Both the position numbers and the translations under genes were made by a program. Below the pieces are notes generated by a model. It had not been told where the DNA came from. It did not search any database and worked only from the letters and a program-made list of their open reading frames with translations. 53,871 bases of DNA from an uncultured Roseburia sp. (GTDB taxonomy: Bacteria > Bacillota > Clostridia > Lachnospirales > Lachnospiraceae), in contig CAMUGE010000018.1 in NCBI GenBank assembly GCA_947088345.1, forward strand, positions 1 to 53,871. The letters are read 5' to 3'. This document shows positions 16,398 through 26,061 of the stretch, in pieces. Each line of letters opens with the position of its first letter. Position 1 is the stretch's first letter.

Positions 16398-17018
16398 ATG
16401 GGAAAGACGGAAAAAAACAGGGTATGGAATTACAATGAGGAGATTTGTAAGGAACCGTGCGCAGAAGGCGTGGAGCGCAAAATTCTTGCCTATACAGACG
16501 AGCTGATGTGCGTAGAAAATCATTTTAAGGAGGGCGGTATCGGTGCGATGCATCATCATCCGCATACGCAGATCACTTATGTGGTGTCCGGGCAGTTTGA
16601 GTTTACGATAGACGGCGAGAAAAAGATTGTAAACGCGGGGGATTCGATGCTGAAAAGAGATTCGGTTGAACACGGCTGCGTCTGTTTAAAAGAGGGAATC
16701 CTGCTCGATATCTTTACTCCCATGAGGGAGGATTTTGTTCAGAAACAGACGAAAGAAGAACAGGAGGAAACAGTCCGGATGCAGGAAAAAGAATCTGCGG
16801 AGGCACAGATGATGGCATTTTTTGACGCGGATGATCTGGAAGAGAAATACAATATCCTGCTGTCGCTGCGCGACCGTGTGGATAACCGTATGATTGATAA
16901 TATGGCTGTGGGACTGGATGTTGTGATACCGGACGGGGATATCGACACGCGTTATGAGTCGCTCAAACAGTGCGTCCGCACAAAACAGCGCTATGAAAAT
17001 GACAGGCTGCGGTCTTAG
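16398..17018 (+). CDS. Cupin-domain protein with unrecognised C-terminal extension
   Basis: 206 residues from the ATG at 16398 (AAGGCAAGGG upstream); an in-frame TTG at 16377 overlaps the previous gene and is less likely. Residues about 40-110 are a single cupin barrel with metal ligands in AMHHHPHTQITYVVSGQF and a second motif around NAGDSMLKRDSVEHG. After residue 115 comes a charged helical stretch (KQTKEEQEETVRMQEKE) and a segment of about 75 residues, YNILLSLRDRVDNRMIDNMA to YENDRLR, which I do not recognise. Single cupins near transporters of sugar acids are often isomerases or ligand sensors. Its place as the last gene of the TRAP/sensor group suggests it handles the same substrate. Confidence 0.8.
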   Translation: MGKTEKNRVWNYNEEICKEPCAEGVERKILAYTDELMCVENHFKEGGIGAMHHHPHTQITYVVSGQFEFTIDGEKKIVNAGDSMLKRDSVEHGCVCLKEGILLDIFTPMREDFVQKQTKEEQEETVRMQEKESAEAQMMAFFDADDLEEKYNILLSLRDRVDNRMIDNMAVGLDVVIPDGDIDTRYESLKQCVRTKQRYENDRLRS

Positions 17019-17038
17019 AACCGCAGCCTGTCATTTTT
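17001..17038. terminator. Bidirectional terminator between convergent cupin and arabinofuranosidase genes
   Basis: A perfect 13-bp stem, GACAGGCTGCGGT (17001-17013) and ACCGCAGCCTGTC (17020-17032), followed by ATTTTTGT on the plus strand and ATTTTC on the minus strand. The cupin stop codon TAG (17016-17018) lies in the 6-nt loop, so the left arm is also coding sequence. Confidence 0.9.
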
Positions 17039-17047
17039 GTGCGCCGT

Positions 17048-18550
17048 TTAGGAGAGCGAAAACCGGATGACCTGATAAGAAGCAGCCGGAACAAAGAGCG
17101 TAACACTTCCGTTTTCAAAATCAGGAAGTTCGGGAAGTGTAACCGGTGCAACCGGCTGGTCTTCGATTGTATTGGTACGATGCAGATCGTCGCATGTCAT
17201 CTGCTGCATCATTGCAAGTTGGGCGCGTATAGCGGCAGGCAACGTTATTGTCGTTTCTGCGGCTTCGGTCAGGCTGCGGTTGACCAGAAAAAGTGTAAGC
17301 ATGTCTTTTTCGTCGGAAAGCACGCAGGAAGCATCCAGATACGGAACAGAGTCGCTGATTGCGCATTTGTAAGACGGGCATTCGATTTCTGCGCAAACGG
17401 AACTGCCGCGGCCGTATTTTGCAGCAGCATAAAACGGGTGGTAAATGGTCTGTATATAAGAACCGCCGCCCGGAACCGTCATAATAGGTGCAATTACGTT
17501 TACCAGTTGTGCAAGACATGCAATTTTTACGCGGTCGCTGTTTTTTAGGAGTGTGTTGAGCATGCCGGCTACGACAAGCGCATCGACAAATTCATATTTT
17601 TCTTCTTCAATCGGACTTGCCTGCTGCCAGTGCGGCGGGCGTTTTCCTTCTTTCTGGTAATGGAACCATACGTTCCATTCGTCGAACGAGAGATAAATCT
17701 GTTTGTCCAGATTCTTCTCTTTGCGCACTTCCTCGCAGATTGCGGCGACTTCTTTGATAAAGGCATCCATATCCGTCGGCCGGGCCAGAAATGTCGGCAG
17801 ATCGCCGTCGTTATCGTTGTAATACTGGTGCAGCGAAAGGTAGTCGGCGCGTTCATAGCAGTGACGCAAAACGGTCCGCTCCCAGCTGCCGAATGTCGGC
17901 ATATCTTTTGCGGAGCTGCCGCACAGAACCAGTTCGATGGAGGGGTCCATCCATTTCATCATTTTTGCGGTTTCGCAGGCGATTCGTCCGTATTCCTCAG
18001 CTGTTTTCATACAGATCTGCCAGGGGCCGTCCATTTCATTGCCAAGACACCAGAGTTTGATGTCGTGCGGTTTTTCGTAGCCGTGAGAGCGGCGAAGATC
18101 GCTGTAATATGTTCCGGAGGGAACATTGCAGTATTCTACCAGGTTGGCGGCGTCCTGCGGGCCGCGCGTACCGAGATTCACGGCCATCATAGGCGCAACG
18201 TTTGCCTTTTTGCAGAAATCCATAAATTCGTTTGTGCCAAATTCGTTTGTTTCGGTCGAAAACCAGGCGAGTTCACGGCGCACCGGGCGTTCTTCTTTCG
18301 GTCCGACGCCGTCCTCCCACCGGTAACCGGATACAAAGTTTCCGCCCGGATAGCGGATGCAGCCTAAATTTAACGGGGCAATCAGGTCGAGCACATCCCG
18401 CCGCAGACCGTTTTCGTCGGCGTCCGGGTGTCCCGGTTCATAGATACCGGTGTAGATCGCGCGGCCCATATGTTCCAGGAACGAGCTGTAGATGCGCGGG
18501 TCGATCTTTGCGATCACTTTGTCCGGGTTGATTTTTATTGTTGCTTTCAT
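17048..18550 (-). CDS. Alpha-L-arabinofuranosidase, glycoside hydrolase family 51
   Basis: 500 residues, the normal length for intracellular GH51 enzymes, with no signal peptide. The N-terminus SSFLEHMGRAIYTGIYEPGH and the barrel segment LGCIRYPGGNFVSGYRWEDG are characteristic. The acid/base glutamate lies in LWCLGNEMDGPWQ and the nucleophile glutamate in YLSFDEWNVWF. It cleaves terminal arabinofuranosyl units from oligosaccharides taken up from plant arabinan or arabinoxylan. ACAGGAGA provides the ribosome binding site. The gene is the second of a two-gene minus-strand unit, 15 bp after the DJ-1 family gene, and converges on the TRAP group. It may serve plant polysaccharide use, but a link to the TRAP substrate is only a guess. 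Confidence 0.95.
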   Translation of the reverse strand: MKATIKINPDKVIAKIDPRIYSSFLEHMGRAIYTGIYEPGHPDADENGLRRDVLDLIAPLNLGCIRYPGGNFVSGYRWEDGVGPKEERPVRRELAWFSTETNEFGTNEFMDFCKKANVAPMMAVNLGTRGPQDAANLVEYCNVPSGTYYSDLRRSHGYEKPHDIKLWCLGNEMDGPWQICMKTAEEYGRIACETAKMMKWMDPSIELVLCGSSAKDMPTFGSWERTVLRHCYERADYLSLHQYYNDNDGDLPTFLARPTDMDAFIKEVAAICEEVRKEKNLDKQIYLSFDEWNVWFHYQKEGKRPPHWQQASPIEEEKYEFVDALVVAGMLNTLLKNSDRVKIACLAQLVNVIAPIMTVPGGGSYIQTIYHPFYAAAKYGRGSSVCAEIECPSYKCAISDSVPYLDASCVLSDEKDMLTLFLVNRSLTEAAETTITLPAAIRAQLAMMQQMTCDDLHRTNTIEDQPVAPVTLPELPDFENGSVTLFVPAASYQVIRFSLS

Positions 18551-18565
18551 ATTTTTTCTCCTGTC

Positions 18566-19120
18566 CTATTTTAAATTGTAAATAATGGTTTTTGCAAGTT
18601 GATCTGCTGCCTCCTGGTCCAGAAGATTTGCAGCGATGGCAAGAGAAAATGGAATTGCCGTTCCCATTCCGCGGCTTGTAATAATGTTGTCGGAAACACA
18701 TACTTCGTCCATGCAGATTTCGGCTCCCGTAAGCTTGTCTTCAAAACCCGGATAGCAGGCGGCTTTTTTTCCATTTAAAATGCCGGCAGTTCCCAGCACG
18801 CTTGGAGCTGCGCAGATAGCGGATACCAGTTTGCCTTCTTCTGCAAACGTGCGTATCACCTGATTCACGGTTTCGTTTTTGCCAAGTTTTTGGGTTCCGT
18901 CTAATCCTCCCGGCAAAACTATGCCGTCGAGCGAATCAAAGTCTGTTTTTTCCAGGAGTTCGTCTGCAAGAAATGCAATACCGTGCGAACCTGTAACCTG
19001 TTTTTGATCTGTGAGTGAAATCATAATGATTTCCACGCCGGCCCTTCGCATCAGGTCGACGACAGTAAGACCTTCGATCTCTTCGCATCCGTCTGCCATA
19101 AAAATTCCGATTTTACTCAA
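18566..19120 (-). CDS. DJ-1/PfpI family protein (YajL/ThiJ-like)
   Basis: 184 residues. The start codon is TTG (19118-19120), supported by AGGAGG at the right distance; the first downstream ATG would cut away the conserved first strand. The flavodoxin-like fold has GCEEIEGLTVVDLMRRAG near the N-terminus, the conserved glutamate at about position 15 and the nucleophile cysteine in SAICAAPSVLG, with DGIVLPGGL before it. The family includes chaperones and glyoxalase- or deglycase-like enzymes, so the exact activity is open. It is the promoter-proximal gene of the pair with the arabinofuranosidase. Confidence 0.9.
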   Translation of the reverse strand: MSKIGIFMADGCEEIEGLTVVDLMRRAGVEIIMISLTDQKQVTGSHGIAFLADELLEKTDFDSLDGIVLPGGLDGTQKLGKNETVNQVIRTFAEEGKLVSAICAAPSVLGTAGILNGKKAACYPGFEDKLTGAEICMDEVCVSDNIITSRGMGTAIPFSLAIAANLLDQEAADQLAKTIIYNLK

Positions 19121-19167
19121 ATTTATATCCTCCTATTATTTAATTTTCGATAAATCAATATAAATCA

Positions 19168-19196
19168 AGTATAAATCATTGAAAAAAAAGCGTCAA
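19168..19196 (-). promoter_or_regulatory. Sigma-A promoter for the DJ-1 / GH51 unit
   Basis: On the minus strand TTGACG (19191-19196), a 17-bp spacer containing eight T residues and TATACT (19168-19173). It lies about 45 bp before the TTG start. Confidence 0.8.
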
Positions 19197-19269
19197 TCCT
19201 GTATTATCATCCTATAAGCAGAACAGTCATATGGAAACAGCAGCTGATTTTTATTTTCGGGAGGGTAAC

Positions 19270-19761
19270 ATGGAGATCGAGAGAAAATACCTTATACCAA
19301 AACTGCCGGAACATCTGGAACAGTACCAGTGTAAAGAAATTGAACAGGGCTATTTAAATACGTTTCCCACTGTGCGCATCCGGCGTTCTGACGATACCTA
19401 TACGCTGACTTATAAAAGTAAAGGGTATATGGTACGGGAGGAATATAATCTTCCGCTGGATCGGGATTCTTTTTACCACCTTCAAAAGAAAATCGACGGG
19501 AGGCTGATTCGAAAACATCGTTATCTGATTCCGCTTACCGATCAAACAGGCGAACATACAATAGAACTTGATGTGTTTGACGGAGAACTCGCGCCGCTTT
19601 TGCTGGCGGAAGTGGAGTTTGCGTCGGAGGAAGCGGCAAATGCATTTAACCCGCCGGACTGGTTCGGGGAGGACGTGACCTTTTCCGATAAGTATCATAA
19701 CAGTACGTTAAGCCGTACTTCACTGGCGGCCGGGTTAAAACACGGGGAGTTGAATCTGTAG
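19270..19761 (+). CDS. CYTH domain protein
   Basis: 163 residues from the ATG at 19270, which has GGAGGG four bases upstream; the in-frame ATG at 19231 has no such site. The N-terminal EIERKYL is the ExExK signature of the CYTH (triphosphate tunnel metalloenzyme) fold. Later strands carry alternating charged residues facing the tunnel: VRIRRSDDTYTLTYKSKG, REEYNLPLDR, KHRYLIPL, IELDVFDG and LAEVEFASEEAA. Members hydrolyse inorganic triphosphate or nucleoside triphosphates, or act as adenylate or thiamine-triphosphate related enzymes. It is monocistronic. Confidence 0.92.
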   Translation: MEIERKYLIPKLPEHLEQYQCKEIEQGYLNTFPTVRIRRSDDTYTLTYKSKGYMVREEYNLPLDRDSFYHLQKKIDGRLIRKHRYLIPLTDQTGEHTIELDVFDGELAPLLLAEVEFASEEAANAFNPPDWFGEDVTFSDKYHNSTLSRTSLAAGLKHGELNL

Positions 19762-19780
19762 GATTATTCTGTACGGCAAA

Positions 19781-19823
19781 ACAGCGGCGCAGGTGTTATT
19801 CACACTTGCGCCGCTGTATTTCT
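19781..19823. terminator. Terminator shared by the CYTH gene and the convergent spore protein gene
   Basis: ACAGCGGCGCA (19781-19791) pairs with TGCGCCGCTGT, allowing a G-T pair next to the loop, followed by ATTTCTTT. On the minus strand the stem is followed by TTTTGCC. Confidence 0.8.
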
Positions 19824-19905
19824 TTCATGCAGGTTGCATTGTCTGCAGCATACTTTATATGCAGCATATCTCATTTGCATGAAATGCAGGAAAGGATTCC
19901 GGAGT

Positions 19906-20133
19906 TTACTGACCGGACATCTGCTCTTCCTGTCTCTGGATCATTTTCTTCACCATCTCACCGCCGATGGAGCCGGCCTGTTTGGAAGTAAGATCACCGT
20001 TGTAACCTTCTTTCAAAGGTACGCCAAGTTCGCTTGCCACTTCCTGTTTAAAACGGTTCATTGCGCCGGCTGCTTCAGGTACATTCATTCTGTTGGATCC
20101 ACTGTTGTTAGATCCGCTATTGCTTGATGCCAT
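19906..20133 (-). CDS. Small acid-soluble spore protein, alpha/beta type
   Basis: 75 residues. The conserved core ELGVPLKEGYNGDLTSKQAG followed by SIGGEMVKKMI is diagnostic of alpha/beta-type SASPs, which coat and protect spore DNA and are degraded by the GPR protease at germination. The likely GPR site is in KQEVASELGV. The N-terminal 20 residues are Asn/Ser rich (SSNSGSNNSGSN), longer than usual. GGAGG precedes the start, and a sigma-G-like promoter lies upstream. It confirms a sporulating organism. Confidence 0.95.
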   Translation of the reverse strand: MASSNSGSNNSGSNRMNVPEAAGAMNRFKQEVASELGVPLKEGYNGDLTSKQAGSIGGEMVKKMIQRQEEQMSGQ

Positions 20134-20221
20134 TTTTATTGTCCTCCATACATGTCTGTTCTGGGCGGCTTTCGCCGTCCGTTTTCCGGACGCTTCGTGC
20201 TTTCTCCGTGCGTCCTAATTC

Positions 20222-20250
20222 TATTATGAACGGTTTTAGACAGAATATGT
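20222..20250 (-). promoter_or_regulatory. Sigma-G-like promoter of the spore protein gene
   Basis: On the minus strand ACATA (20246-20250), a 17-bp spacer and CATAATA (20222-20228). The -10 matches the known sigma-G pattern CATWMTA. The leader of about 80 nt can form GGACGC/GCGTCC and GGCG/CGCC hairpins. Confidence 0.6.
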
Positions 20251-20311
20251 TTGGAAATAAAAGGCAATACTTTTATCAAAAGTCACATTCCGTGAAAGAC
20301 ATAAAAAATGT

Positions 20312-20340
20312 TTGTAATTTCCGAAACACTATGCTATAAT
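20312..20340 (+). promoter_or_regulatory. Sigma-A promoter for tig and the protease genes, extended -10
   Basis: TTGTAA (20312-20317), a 17-bp spacer and TATAAT (20335-20340) preceded by TGC. It lies about 75 bp before the tig start. No CIRCE or CtsR-type operator was recognised around it. Confidence 0.75.
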
Positions 20341-20419
20341 CCTAAAATGAATGCGAAAAAGCTGGATAGAAAAGGAAATTGTACATGGGATTGCATGTAA
20401 AGGAGGATAATAACGTATC

Positions 20420-21751
20420 ATGGGTGTACAGGTAGAAAATCTGGAGAACAATATGGCAAAACTCACGATCGAGGTTGCCGCAGAAAAGGTAGAGAAAGCG
20501 ATTCAGGGAGCTTATCTAAAGCAGAGAGACAGGATTCGGGTTCCGGGTTTTAGAAAAGGAAAAGTACCGAGAAAAATGATCGAAAAAATGTATGGCGAAG
20601 CCATTTTTTATGAAGAGGCAGCCAATACACTGATAATGGAAAATTATACAGAGGCAGCGGAAGAGAGCGGTATTGAAATTGTTTCAAGGCCGGTGGTGGA
20701 TATAGTAACATTAAAGGGTGGAGAGCCGTTTGTATTTACAGCGGAAGTTGCGGTGAAGCCCGATATTGAGCTGGGGAACTACAGGGGCGTTAAGGTGACA
20801 AAAGTCGACACGACAGTTTCGGAAGAGGAACTTCTGCGCGAGGTCAAAGCGGAATGTGAAAAGAACGCGCGCAGTGTTACGGTCGAGGATCGCGCTGTAG
20901 AAGACGGCGATACCGTAATCATTGACTATGAAGGATTTGCCGATGGCGTTGCTTTTGACGGAGGAAAGGGAGAAGGACAGTCCTTAAAAATCGGGTCCCA
21001 TTCGTTTATTGATACGTTTGAAGAGCAGCTGATCGGAAAGAACGCCGGTGATGAAGTAGAGGTTTGCGTAACATTTCCGGAGAAATATCATGCGAAGGAA
21101 CTTGCAGGCAGACCGGCAGTCTTTCAGGTAAAAATTCACGAGATTCGCGCCACACAGACGCCGGAGCTTGACGAGGATTTTGCGCAGGATGCCGGTTTTG
21201 ACACAGTGGACGAGTATAAAGAGGATCTCAGGAAAAACTTAGAGGAACGGAAAAAAGAACAGGCAAAACGCGAGCAGGAAGACGAGGCGCTTGGAAAAAT
21301 TATTGAGGACTCTAAAATTGAGCTGCCGGAGCCAATGATCGAGACACAGTGCGAGGAGATGATCAATGAGTCTGCGCGCAGAATGGCGGGAAGCGGACTC
21401 GCCTTTGAACAGTATTTACAGTTCTCTGGTCTGACGGTTGAGCAGTTAAAAGATCAGGTGCGCCCGGAGGCGATCACCCGCATTAAAAGTCGTCTGGTAC
21501 TTGAGAAGATTGCAAAGACTGAAAATATTGAGGTTACAGATGCTGACATTGAAGAGGAGATTCAGAAGATGGCAGAAAATTATCATCTGGATGCCGAGAA
21601 ATTAAAAGCGACCATGGGAGAGAGAGAGAAGAAAGGTCTGACACAGGATATTGCAGTAGAAAAAGCAGTAAATCTGGTGATGGAACATGTAGAAGAAGTA
21701 GAAAAAGCAAAGAAAGAACAAGAGGCCGAAGAAAACGCTGTTTCAGAATAA
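20420..21751 (+). CDS. tig: Trigger factor, ribosome-associated peptidyl-prolyl isomerase chaperone
   Basis: 443 residues. The ribosome-binding N-terminal domain carries the signature VPGFRKGKVPRKMIEKMYG; the FKBP-type domain lies at about 160-245 (GDTVIIDYEGFADGVAFDGG and IDTFEEQLIGKNAGDEVEV), followed by the long helical C-terminal domain and a Glu/Lys-rich tail. It shelters nascent chains at the exit tunnel. The ribosome binding site AGGAGG (20401-20406) is 13 nt from the ATG, an unusually long spacing, but no closer start in frame fits the family. It is the first gene of the tig-clpP-clpX-lon run. Confidence 0.96.
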   Translation: MGVQVENLENNMAKLTIEVAAEKVEKAIQGAYLKQRDRIRVPGFRKGKVPRKMIEKMYGEAIFYEEAANTLIMENYTEAAEESGIEIVSRPVVDIVTLKGGEPFVFTAEVAVKPDIELGNYRGVKVTKVDTTVSEEELLREVKAECEKNARSVTVEDRAVEDGDTVIIDYEGFADGVAFDGGKGEGQSLKIGSHSFIDTFEEQLIGKNAGDEVEVCVTFPEKYHAKELAGRPAVFQVKIHEIRATQTPELDEDFAQDAGFDTVDEYKEDLRKNLEERKKEQAKREQEDEALGKIIEDSKIELPEPMIETQCEEMINESARRMAGSGLAFEQYLQFSGLTVEQLKDQVRPEAITRIKSRLVLEKIAKTENIEVTDADIEEEIQKMAENYHLDAEKLKATMGEREKKGLTQDIAVEKAVNLVMEHVEEVEKAKKEQEAEENAVSE

Positions 21752-21850
21752 GGAGACGGTACAGAGGCATCGAAACAGACTGGCACATTTTGGGCCGGTC
21801 TATTTCGGTTAATGCGTAAAAATAACAAGCACATATCAGGAGGATGAAAA

Positions 21851-22435
21851 ATGAGTTTGGTGCCATATGTCATAGAACAGACCAGCAGGGGGGAGCGCAG
21901 TTATGATATTTATTCCCGGCTGTTAAAAGACAGGATTATTTTTCTGGGGGAGGAAGTCAACGAGGTGACTGCAAGCCTTACCGTTGCGCAGCTTTTGTTT
22001 CTGGAGTCAGAAAATCCGGACAAAGATATACAGCTTTATATCAATTCTCCGGGCGGTATGGTGACAGCCGGCATGGCTATCTATGATACCATGCAGTATA
22101 TTAAATGCGACGTTTCCACAATCTGCATCGGGCTTGCGGCCAGCATGGGCGCATTTTTGCTTGCGGGCGGTACAAAAGGAAAACGTTTTGCACTGCCGAA
22201 TGCCGAGGTGATGATACACCAGCCTTCCGGCGGGGCAAAAGGGCAGGCGACCGAGATTCAGATCGCAGCCGAAAATATTTTAAAGACCAAGAAGAAATTA
22301 AATCAGATTCTGGCAGACAATACCGGAAAGCCATATGATATTGTTGCTGCCGATACAGAGCGGGATTATTATATGTCTGCGGAGGAAGCAAGGGATTACG
22401 GTCTGATCGACGAAGTGATCTCTGTGAAGAGATAA
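21851..22435 (+). CDS. clpP: ATP-dependent Clp protease proteolytic subunit
   Basis: 194 residues. The catalytic triad is visible as Ser98 ([11 protein letters not shown]), His123 ([10 protein letters not shown]) and Asp172 ([12 protein letters not shown]). The N-terminal [21 protein letters not shown] is the family's axial-pore region. It forms the tetradecameric chamber that degrades substrates fed by ClpX. AGGAGG precedes the start. The 99-bp gap from tig holds a weak AGACTGGC/GCCGGTCT hairpin without a T-tract, so read-through is expected. Confidence 0.98.
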   Translation: MSLVPYVIEQTSRGERSYDIYSRLLKDRIIFLGEEVNEVTASLTVAQLLFLESENPDKDIQLYINSPGGMVTAGMAIYDTMQYIKCDVSTICIGLAASMGAFLLAGGTKGKRFALPNAEVMIHQPSGGAKGQATEIQIAAENILKTKKKLNQILADNTGKPYDIVAADTERDYYMSAEEARDYGLIDEVISVKR

Positions 22436-22460
22436 AACAAGAATATGGAGAACGAGAAGC

Positions 22461-23723
22461 ATGGCAGGTAGATATGAAGAAAAATTCCGCTGCTCATTTT
22501 GCGGGAAGACACAGGATCAGGTGCATAAGCTGATCGCGGGGCCAAACGGCGCTTATATCTGTGACGAATGCGTAGAAATCTGTTCGGAAATTATTGAGGA
22601 CGAAGAGGAAGACTACGATGAGGAGCTGGCTGTTCCGGAGGAGAGCAGGGAGCAGATCAACCTATTAAAACCGATTGAGTTAAAGGCGTTTTTAGACGAG
22701 TATGTGATCGGCCAGGAGCAGGCGAAGAAGGTATTGTCCGTTGCCGTATACAATCATTATAAGCGGATACTTGCAGGCGGCGATCTCGATGTGGAGCTGC
22801 AAAAGAGCAATGTGCTGATGCTCGGTCCGACCGGGTGCGGCAAGACGTTCCTCGCGCAGACGCTTGCGAGGATTTTAAATGTTCCGTTTGCAATCGCTGA
22901 TGCGACAACACTGACTGAGGCGGGATATGTCGGGGAAGACGTGGAAAATATTCTGTTAAAGATTATTCAGGCCGCGGAATTTAACATTGAGCGTGCGCAG
23001 CACGGAATTATCTATATTGATGAAATAGACAAAATTACAAAGAAGTCTGAAAATGTTTCGATCACGAGAGATGTATCGGGCGAGGGAGTGCAGCAGGCGC
23101 TCCTGAAAATACTGGAGGGAACGGTTGCGTCCGTACCGCCGCAGGGCGGAAGAAAGCACCCGCAGCAGGAATTGATACAGATTGATACGACAAACATCCT
23201 GTTTATCTGCGGAGGCGCTTTTGACGGCCTGGAAAAAATTATTGAGAACAGAATGAATCAGAAAGCAATTGGATTTAACGCAGATATCCGTTCCAAATCG
23301 GATTATAATATCGGCGACGTATTAAAACATGTGCTGCCGCAGGATCTTGTGAAGTTCGGGCTGATTCCGGAATTTATCGGACGTGTGCCGATGACCGTCG
23401 CCCTTGATATTTTAGACAGGGATGCAATGATACGCATTCTGACCGAACCGCGCAATGCACTGACAAAACAGTATGCAGCCCTGTTTCAGATGGACGGCGT
23501 AAAACTGGAATTTACCAAAGATGCTTTGGCGGCGATTGCCGACAAAGCGCTTGAGCGCAAAACCGGCGCGAGAGGTCTTAGAGCGATACTGGAGGCAGTG
23601 ACGCTGGATTGGATGTACGAGATTCCTTCCGAGGTATCAGCTACAAATTGCAAAATTACAAAAGAAATGGTAGAGGAATGCCTTGCAATCGAGGAACGCG
23701 AATTAAAAAAGATAGGTGCTTAG
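22461..23723 (+). CDS. clpX: ATP-dependent Clp protease ATP-binding subunit ClpX
   Basis: 420 residues. The N-terminal C4 zinc finger uses Cys11, Cys14, Cys34 and Cys37. Walker A GPTGCGKT is at 122-129, Walker B around IIYIDEIDK (187-188), and the ClpP-docking IGF tripeptide is present in [14 protein letters not shown]+ sensor and arginine-finger segments follow ([25 protein letters not shown]). It unfolds tagged proteins and threads them into ClpP. It begins 25 bp after clpP. Confidence 0.98.
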   Translation: MAGRYEEKFRCSFCGKTQDQVHKLIAGPNGAYICDECVEICSEIIEDEEEDYDEELAVPEESREQINLLKPIELKAFLDEYVIGQEQAKKVLSVAVYNHYKRILAGGDLDVELQKSNVLMLGPTGCGKTFLAQTLARILNVPFAIADATTLTEAGYVGEDVENILLKIIQAAEFNIERAQHGIIYIDEIDKITKKSENVSITRDVSGEGVQQALLKILEGTVASVPPQGGRKHPQQELIQIDTTNILFICGGAFDGLEKIIENRMNQKAIGFNADIRSKSDYNIGDVLKHVLPQDLVKFGLIPEFIGRVPMTVALDILDRDAMIRILTEPRNALTKQYAALFQMDGVKLEFTKDALAAIADKALERKTGARGLRAILEAVTLDWMYEIPSEVSATNCKITKEMVEECLAIEERELKKIGA

Positions 23724-23735
23724 AAAGAATTTAAT

Positions 23736-26054
23736 ATGGATGACAGCTTAATTAAAGTGATTCCTGCAGTGGCGCTGCGCGGCATGGTTATTTTGCCGGG
23801 GATGATAGCACATTTTGATATCAGTCGGGCAAAATCCGTAAAATCGGTTGAAAAGTCGATGGTGAGCGGACAGCAGATTTTTTTGGTGACACAAAAGGAT
23901 GTCAGCAAGGAAGTTCCGCAGATTGAAGATGTGTATCAGATCGGCATTATTGCAGAGATCAGGCAGGTAATCAAGTTACAAAATAATATTGTGCGTATTT
24001 TGGCAGAAGGCAAAGAGAGGGCAGAATTGTCCTCTTTTGTGGATACAGAAGAATATCTTGCTGCAGAAGTGATCTGTTTTGACAGGGAAGTGGATGACGC
24101 AGTTACAGAGGAAATGCGGCTTGCAATGGTGCGCGGCATCAAGGAAGCGTATGGAAGATACATTTCGTTAAATCCGCGCGCTGCGAAAGATGCAATGAAC
24201 CCGGTGAATGAGATCAACGACCTTGATAAACTGATAAACAGGATCTCTGCGACACTGCCTGTTCACTATACGTTAAAACAGAAACTGCTTGAGGCAGTCT
24301 CTGTTGTCGAGCGCTATGAGGTTCTCCTGGCGATTCTGTTACAGGAGGTTGAGATCATTGCGATCAAAAACGACCTGCAGGCAAAAGTAAAAGAAAGTCT
24401 CGACAAAAATCAAAGAGAGTATGTTCTGCGGGAACAGATGAAGATTATACGCCAGGAACTGGGTGAGAATCTGGACACGGATGTGGAGCAGTACCGAAAG
24501 GAACTGGAACAGTTAAAGGCATCCAAAGAGACAAAAGAAAAGATCAAAAAAGAGATCGACCGTCTGGGAAGTATTGGGGTAAATTCGTCCGAGAGTACGG
24601 TTGCACGAACTTATATTGAAACATTGCTGGAACTTCCGTGGGAGAAGATGTCCAAAGACAATCGGGATATCAGAAATGCGGAGCGTATTCTGGATGAAGA
24701 TCACTATGGACTTGAGAAAGTAAAAGAGCGCATATTGGAGTATCTCGCGGTACGTAATCTGACCGGAAAGGGCGACAGTCCGATTATCTGCCTTGTCGGA
24801 CCGCCCGGAACAGGAAAGACGAGCATTGCGCGCTCCGTAGCGAAAGCGCTTGGCAAAAAGTATATACGGATCAGCCTGGGCGGCGTGCGCGACGAAGCTG
24901 AGATCCGCGGACACAGACGCACTTATATCGGGGCGATGCCGGGGCGTATTGTAAACGGCCTGCGCGGCGCCGGCGTAAAAAATCCGCTGATGCTTTTGGA
25001 CGAGGTGGACAAGATGAGCAGCGATTACAAAGGTGATACCGCATCGGCGCTGCTGGAAGTCCTGGACGCCGAACAGAACTGCAAATTCCGGGATCATTAT
25101 ATAGAAATTCCGGTCGATCTCTCGGAAGTGCTTTTTATCGCGACTGCAAATTCGGCGCAGACAATACCCCGACCGCTTCTTGACCGTATGGAGATGATAG
25201 AGGTAACAAGCTATACGGAAAACGAAAAACTGCATATTGCAAAAGAGCATCTGCTGGAAAAGCAGATCGCGCGCAACGGCCTGAAGAAAAAGCAGCTTAC
25301 TGTCACCGACAACGCGCTGAAAAAAATTATCACCGGTTACACGAGAGAGGCAGGCGTGCGCAATCTTGAGCGAAAGCTGGGAGAGATTGCAAGGAAAACA
25401 GCGCGCGAGATCTATGACGATGAGAAAAAGAGCGTCCATATCACCGGGAAAAATCTGGAAAAATACCTTGGCACGGAAAAATACAGTTATGACCGGAAAA
25501 ACGAAAAAGATGAGGTCGGTATCGTCAGGGGACTTGCCTGGACCAGCGTCGGGGGCGATACGTTGGAGATCGAGGTAAACATCATGCCGGGAAAAGGTCA
25601 GTTCCAGCTGACAGGCCAGCTTGGCGACGTGATGAAAGAGTCGGCGAGAGCCGGGATCAGCTGCATCCGATCAATGGGCGATAAGTATCATATTCCGAAG
25701 AAATTTTTCCAGGAAAATGATATTCATATTCATATTCCCGAGGGAGCCGTCCCAAAAGACGGCCCGTCTGCAGGAATTACAATGGCAACCGCTATATTAT
25801 CGGCGATCACAAAGACGCCGGTGCGCGCCGACGTTGCAATGACAGGCGAGATTACGCTGCGCGGCAGAGTACTTCCGATCGGGGGATTAAAAGAGAAAAT
25901 TCTTGCGGCGAAAAATGCCGGGATTAAAAAGGTATGCGTGCCGAGAAAGAATAAGAAAGAAATTGATGAGATTTCGGATGAAATCAAAGGAGGGCTTGAC
26001 ATTATATATGTCGAGCAGCTGCAGCAGGCGCTCGATGCAGCTTTTGTGAAATGA
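23736..26054 (+). CDS. lon: ATP-dependent protease La (Lon)
   Basis: 772 residues, the usual length for LonA. The N-terminal substrate-binding domain covers about 1-200 ([20 protein letters not shown]), followed by a helical linker with [18 protein letters not shown]. Walker A GPPGTGKT is at 355-362, with [13 protein letters not shown] as Walker B. The C-terminal protease has the Ser-Lys dyad, Ser678 in PKDGPSAGI and a lysine near 721 in [10 protein letters not shown]. It removes damaged and regulatory proteins. It begins 12 bp after clpX and ends 7 bp before the GTPase gene. Confidence 0.97.
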   Translation: MDDSLIKVIPAVALRGMVILPGMIAHFDISRAKSVKSVEKSMVSGQQIFLVTQKDVSKEVPQIEDVYQIGIIAEIRQVIKLQNNIVRILAEGKERAELSSFVDTEEYLAAEVICFDREVDDAVTEEMRLAMVRGIKEAYGRYISLNPRAAKDAMNPVNEINDLDKLINRISATLPVHYTLKQKLLEAVSVVERYEVLLAILLQEVEIIAIKNDLQAKVKESLDKNQREYVLREQMKIIRQELGENLDTDVEQYRKELEQLKASKETKEKIKKEIDRLGSIGVNSSESTVARTYIETLLELPWEKMSKDNRDIRNAERILDEDHYGLEKVKERILEYLAVRNLTGKGDSPIICLVGPPGTGKTSIARSVAKALGKKYIRISLGGVRDEAEIRGHRRTYIGAMPGRIVNGLRGAGVKNPLMLLDEVDKMSSDYKGDTASALLEVLDAEQNCKFRDHYIEIPVDLSEVLFIATANSAQTIPRPLLDRMEMIEVTSYTENEKLHIAKEHLLEKQIARNGLKKKQLTVTDNALKKIITGYTREAGVRNLERKLGEIARKTAREIYDDEKKSVHITGKNLEKYLGTEKYSYDRKNEKDEVGIVRGLAWTSVGGDTLEIEVNIMPGKGQFQLTGQLGDVMKESARAGISCIRSMGDKYHIPKKFFQENDIHIHIPEGAVPKDGPSAGITMATAILSAITKTPVRADVAMTGEITLRGRVLPIGGLKEKILAAKNAGIKKVCVPRKNKKEIDEISDEIKGGLDIIYVEQLQQALDAAFVK

Positions 26055-26061
26055 GGAATTT

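Noticed and set aside
17630-18367. 245-codon frame antisense to the arabinofuranosidase
   Set aside because: A shadow of a gene with intact catalytic motifs. No ribosome binding site or family match.
24513-25439. 308-codon frame antisense to lon
   Set aside because: It lies fully inside lon, which has complete motifs and the expected length; the antisense product is rich in Cys, Phe and Arg and resembles no protein.
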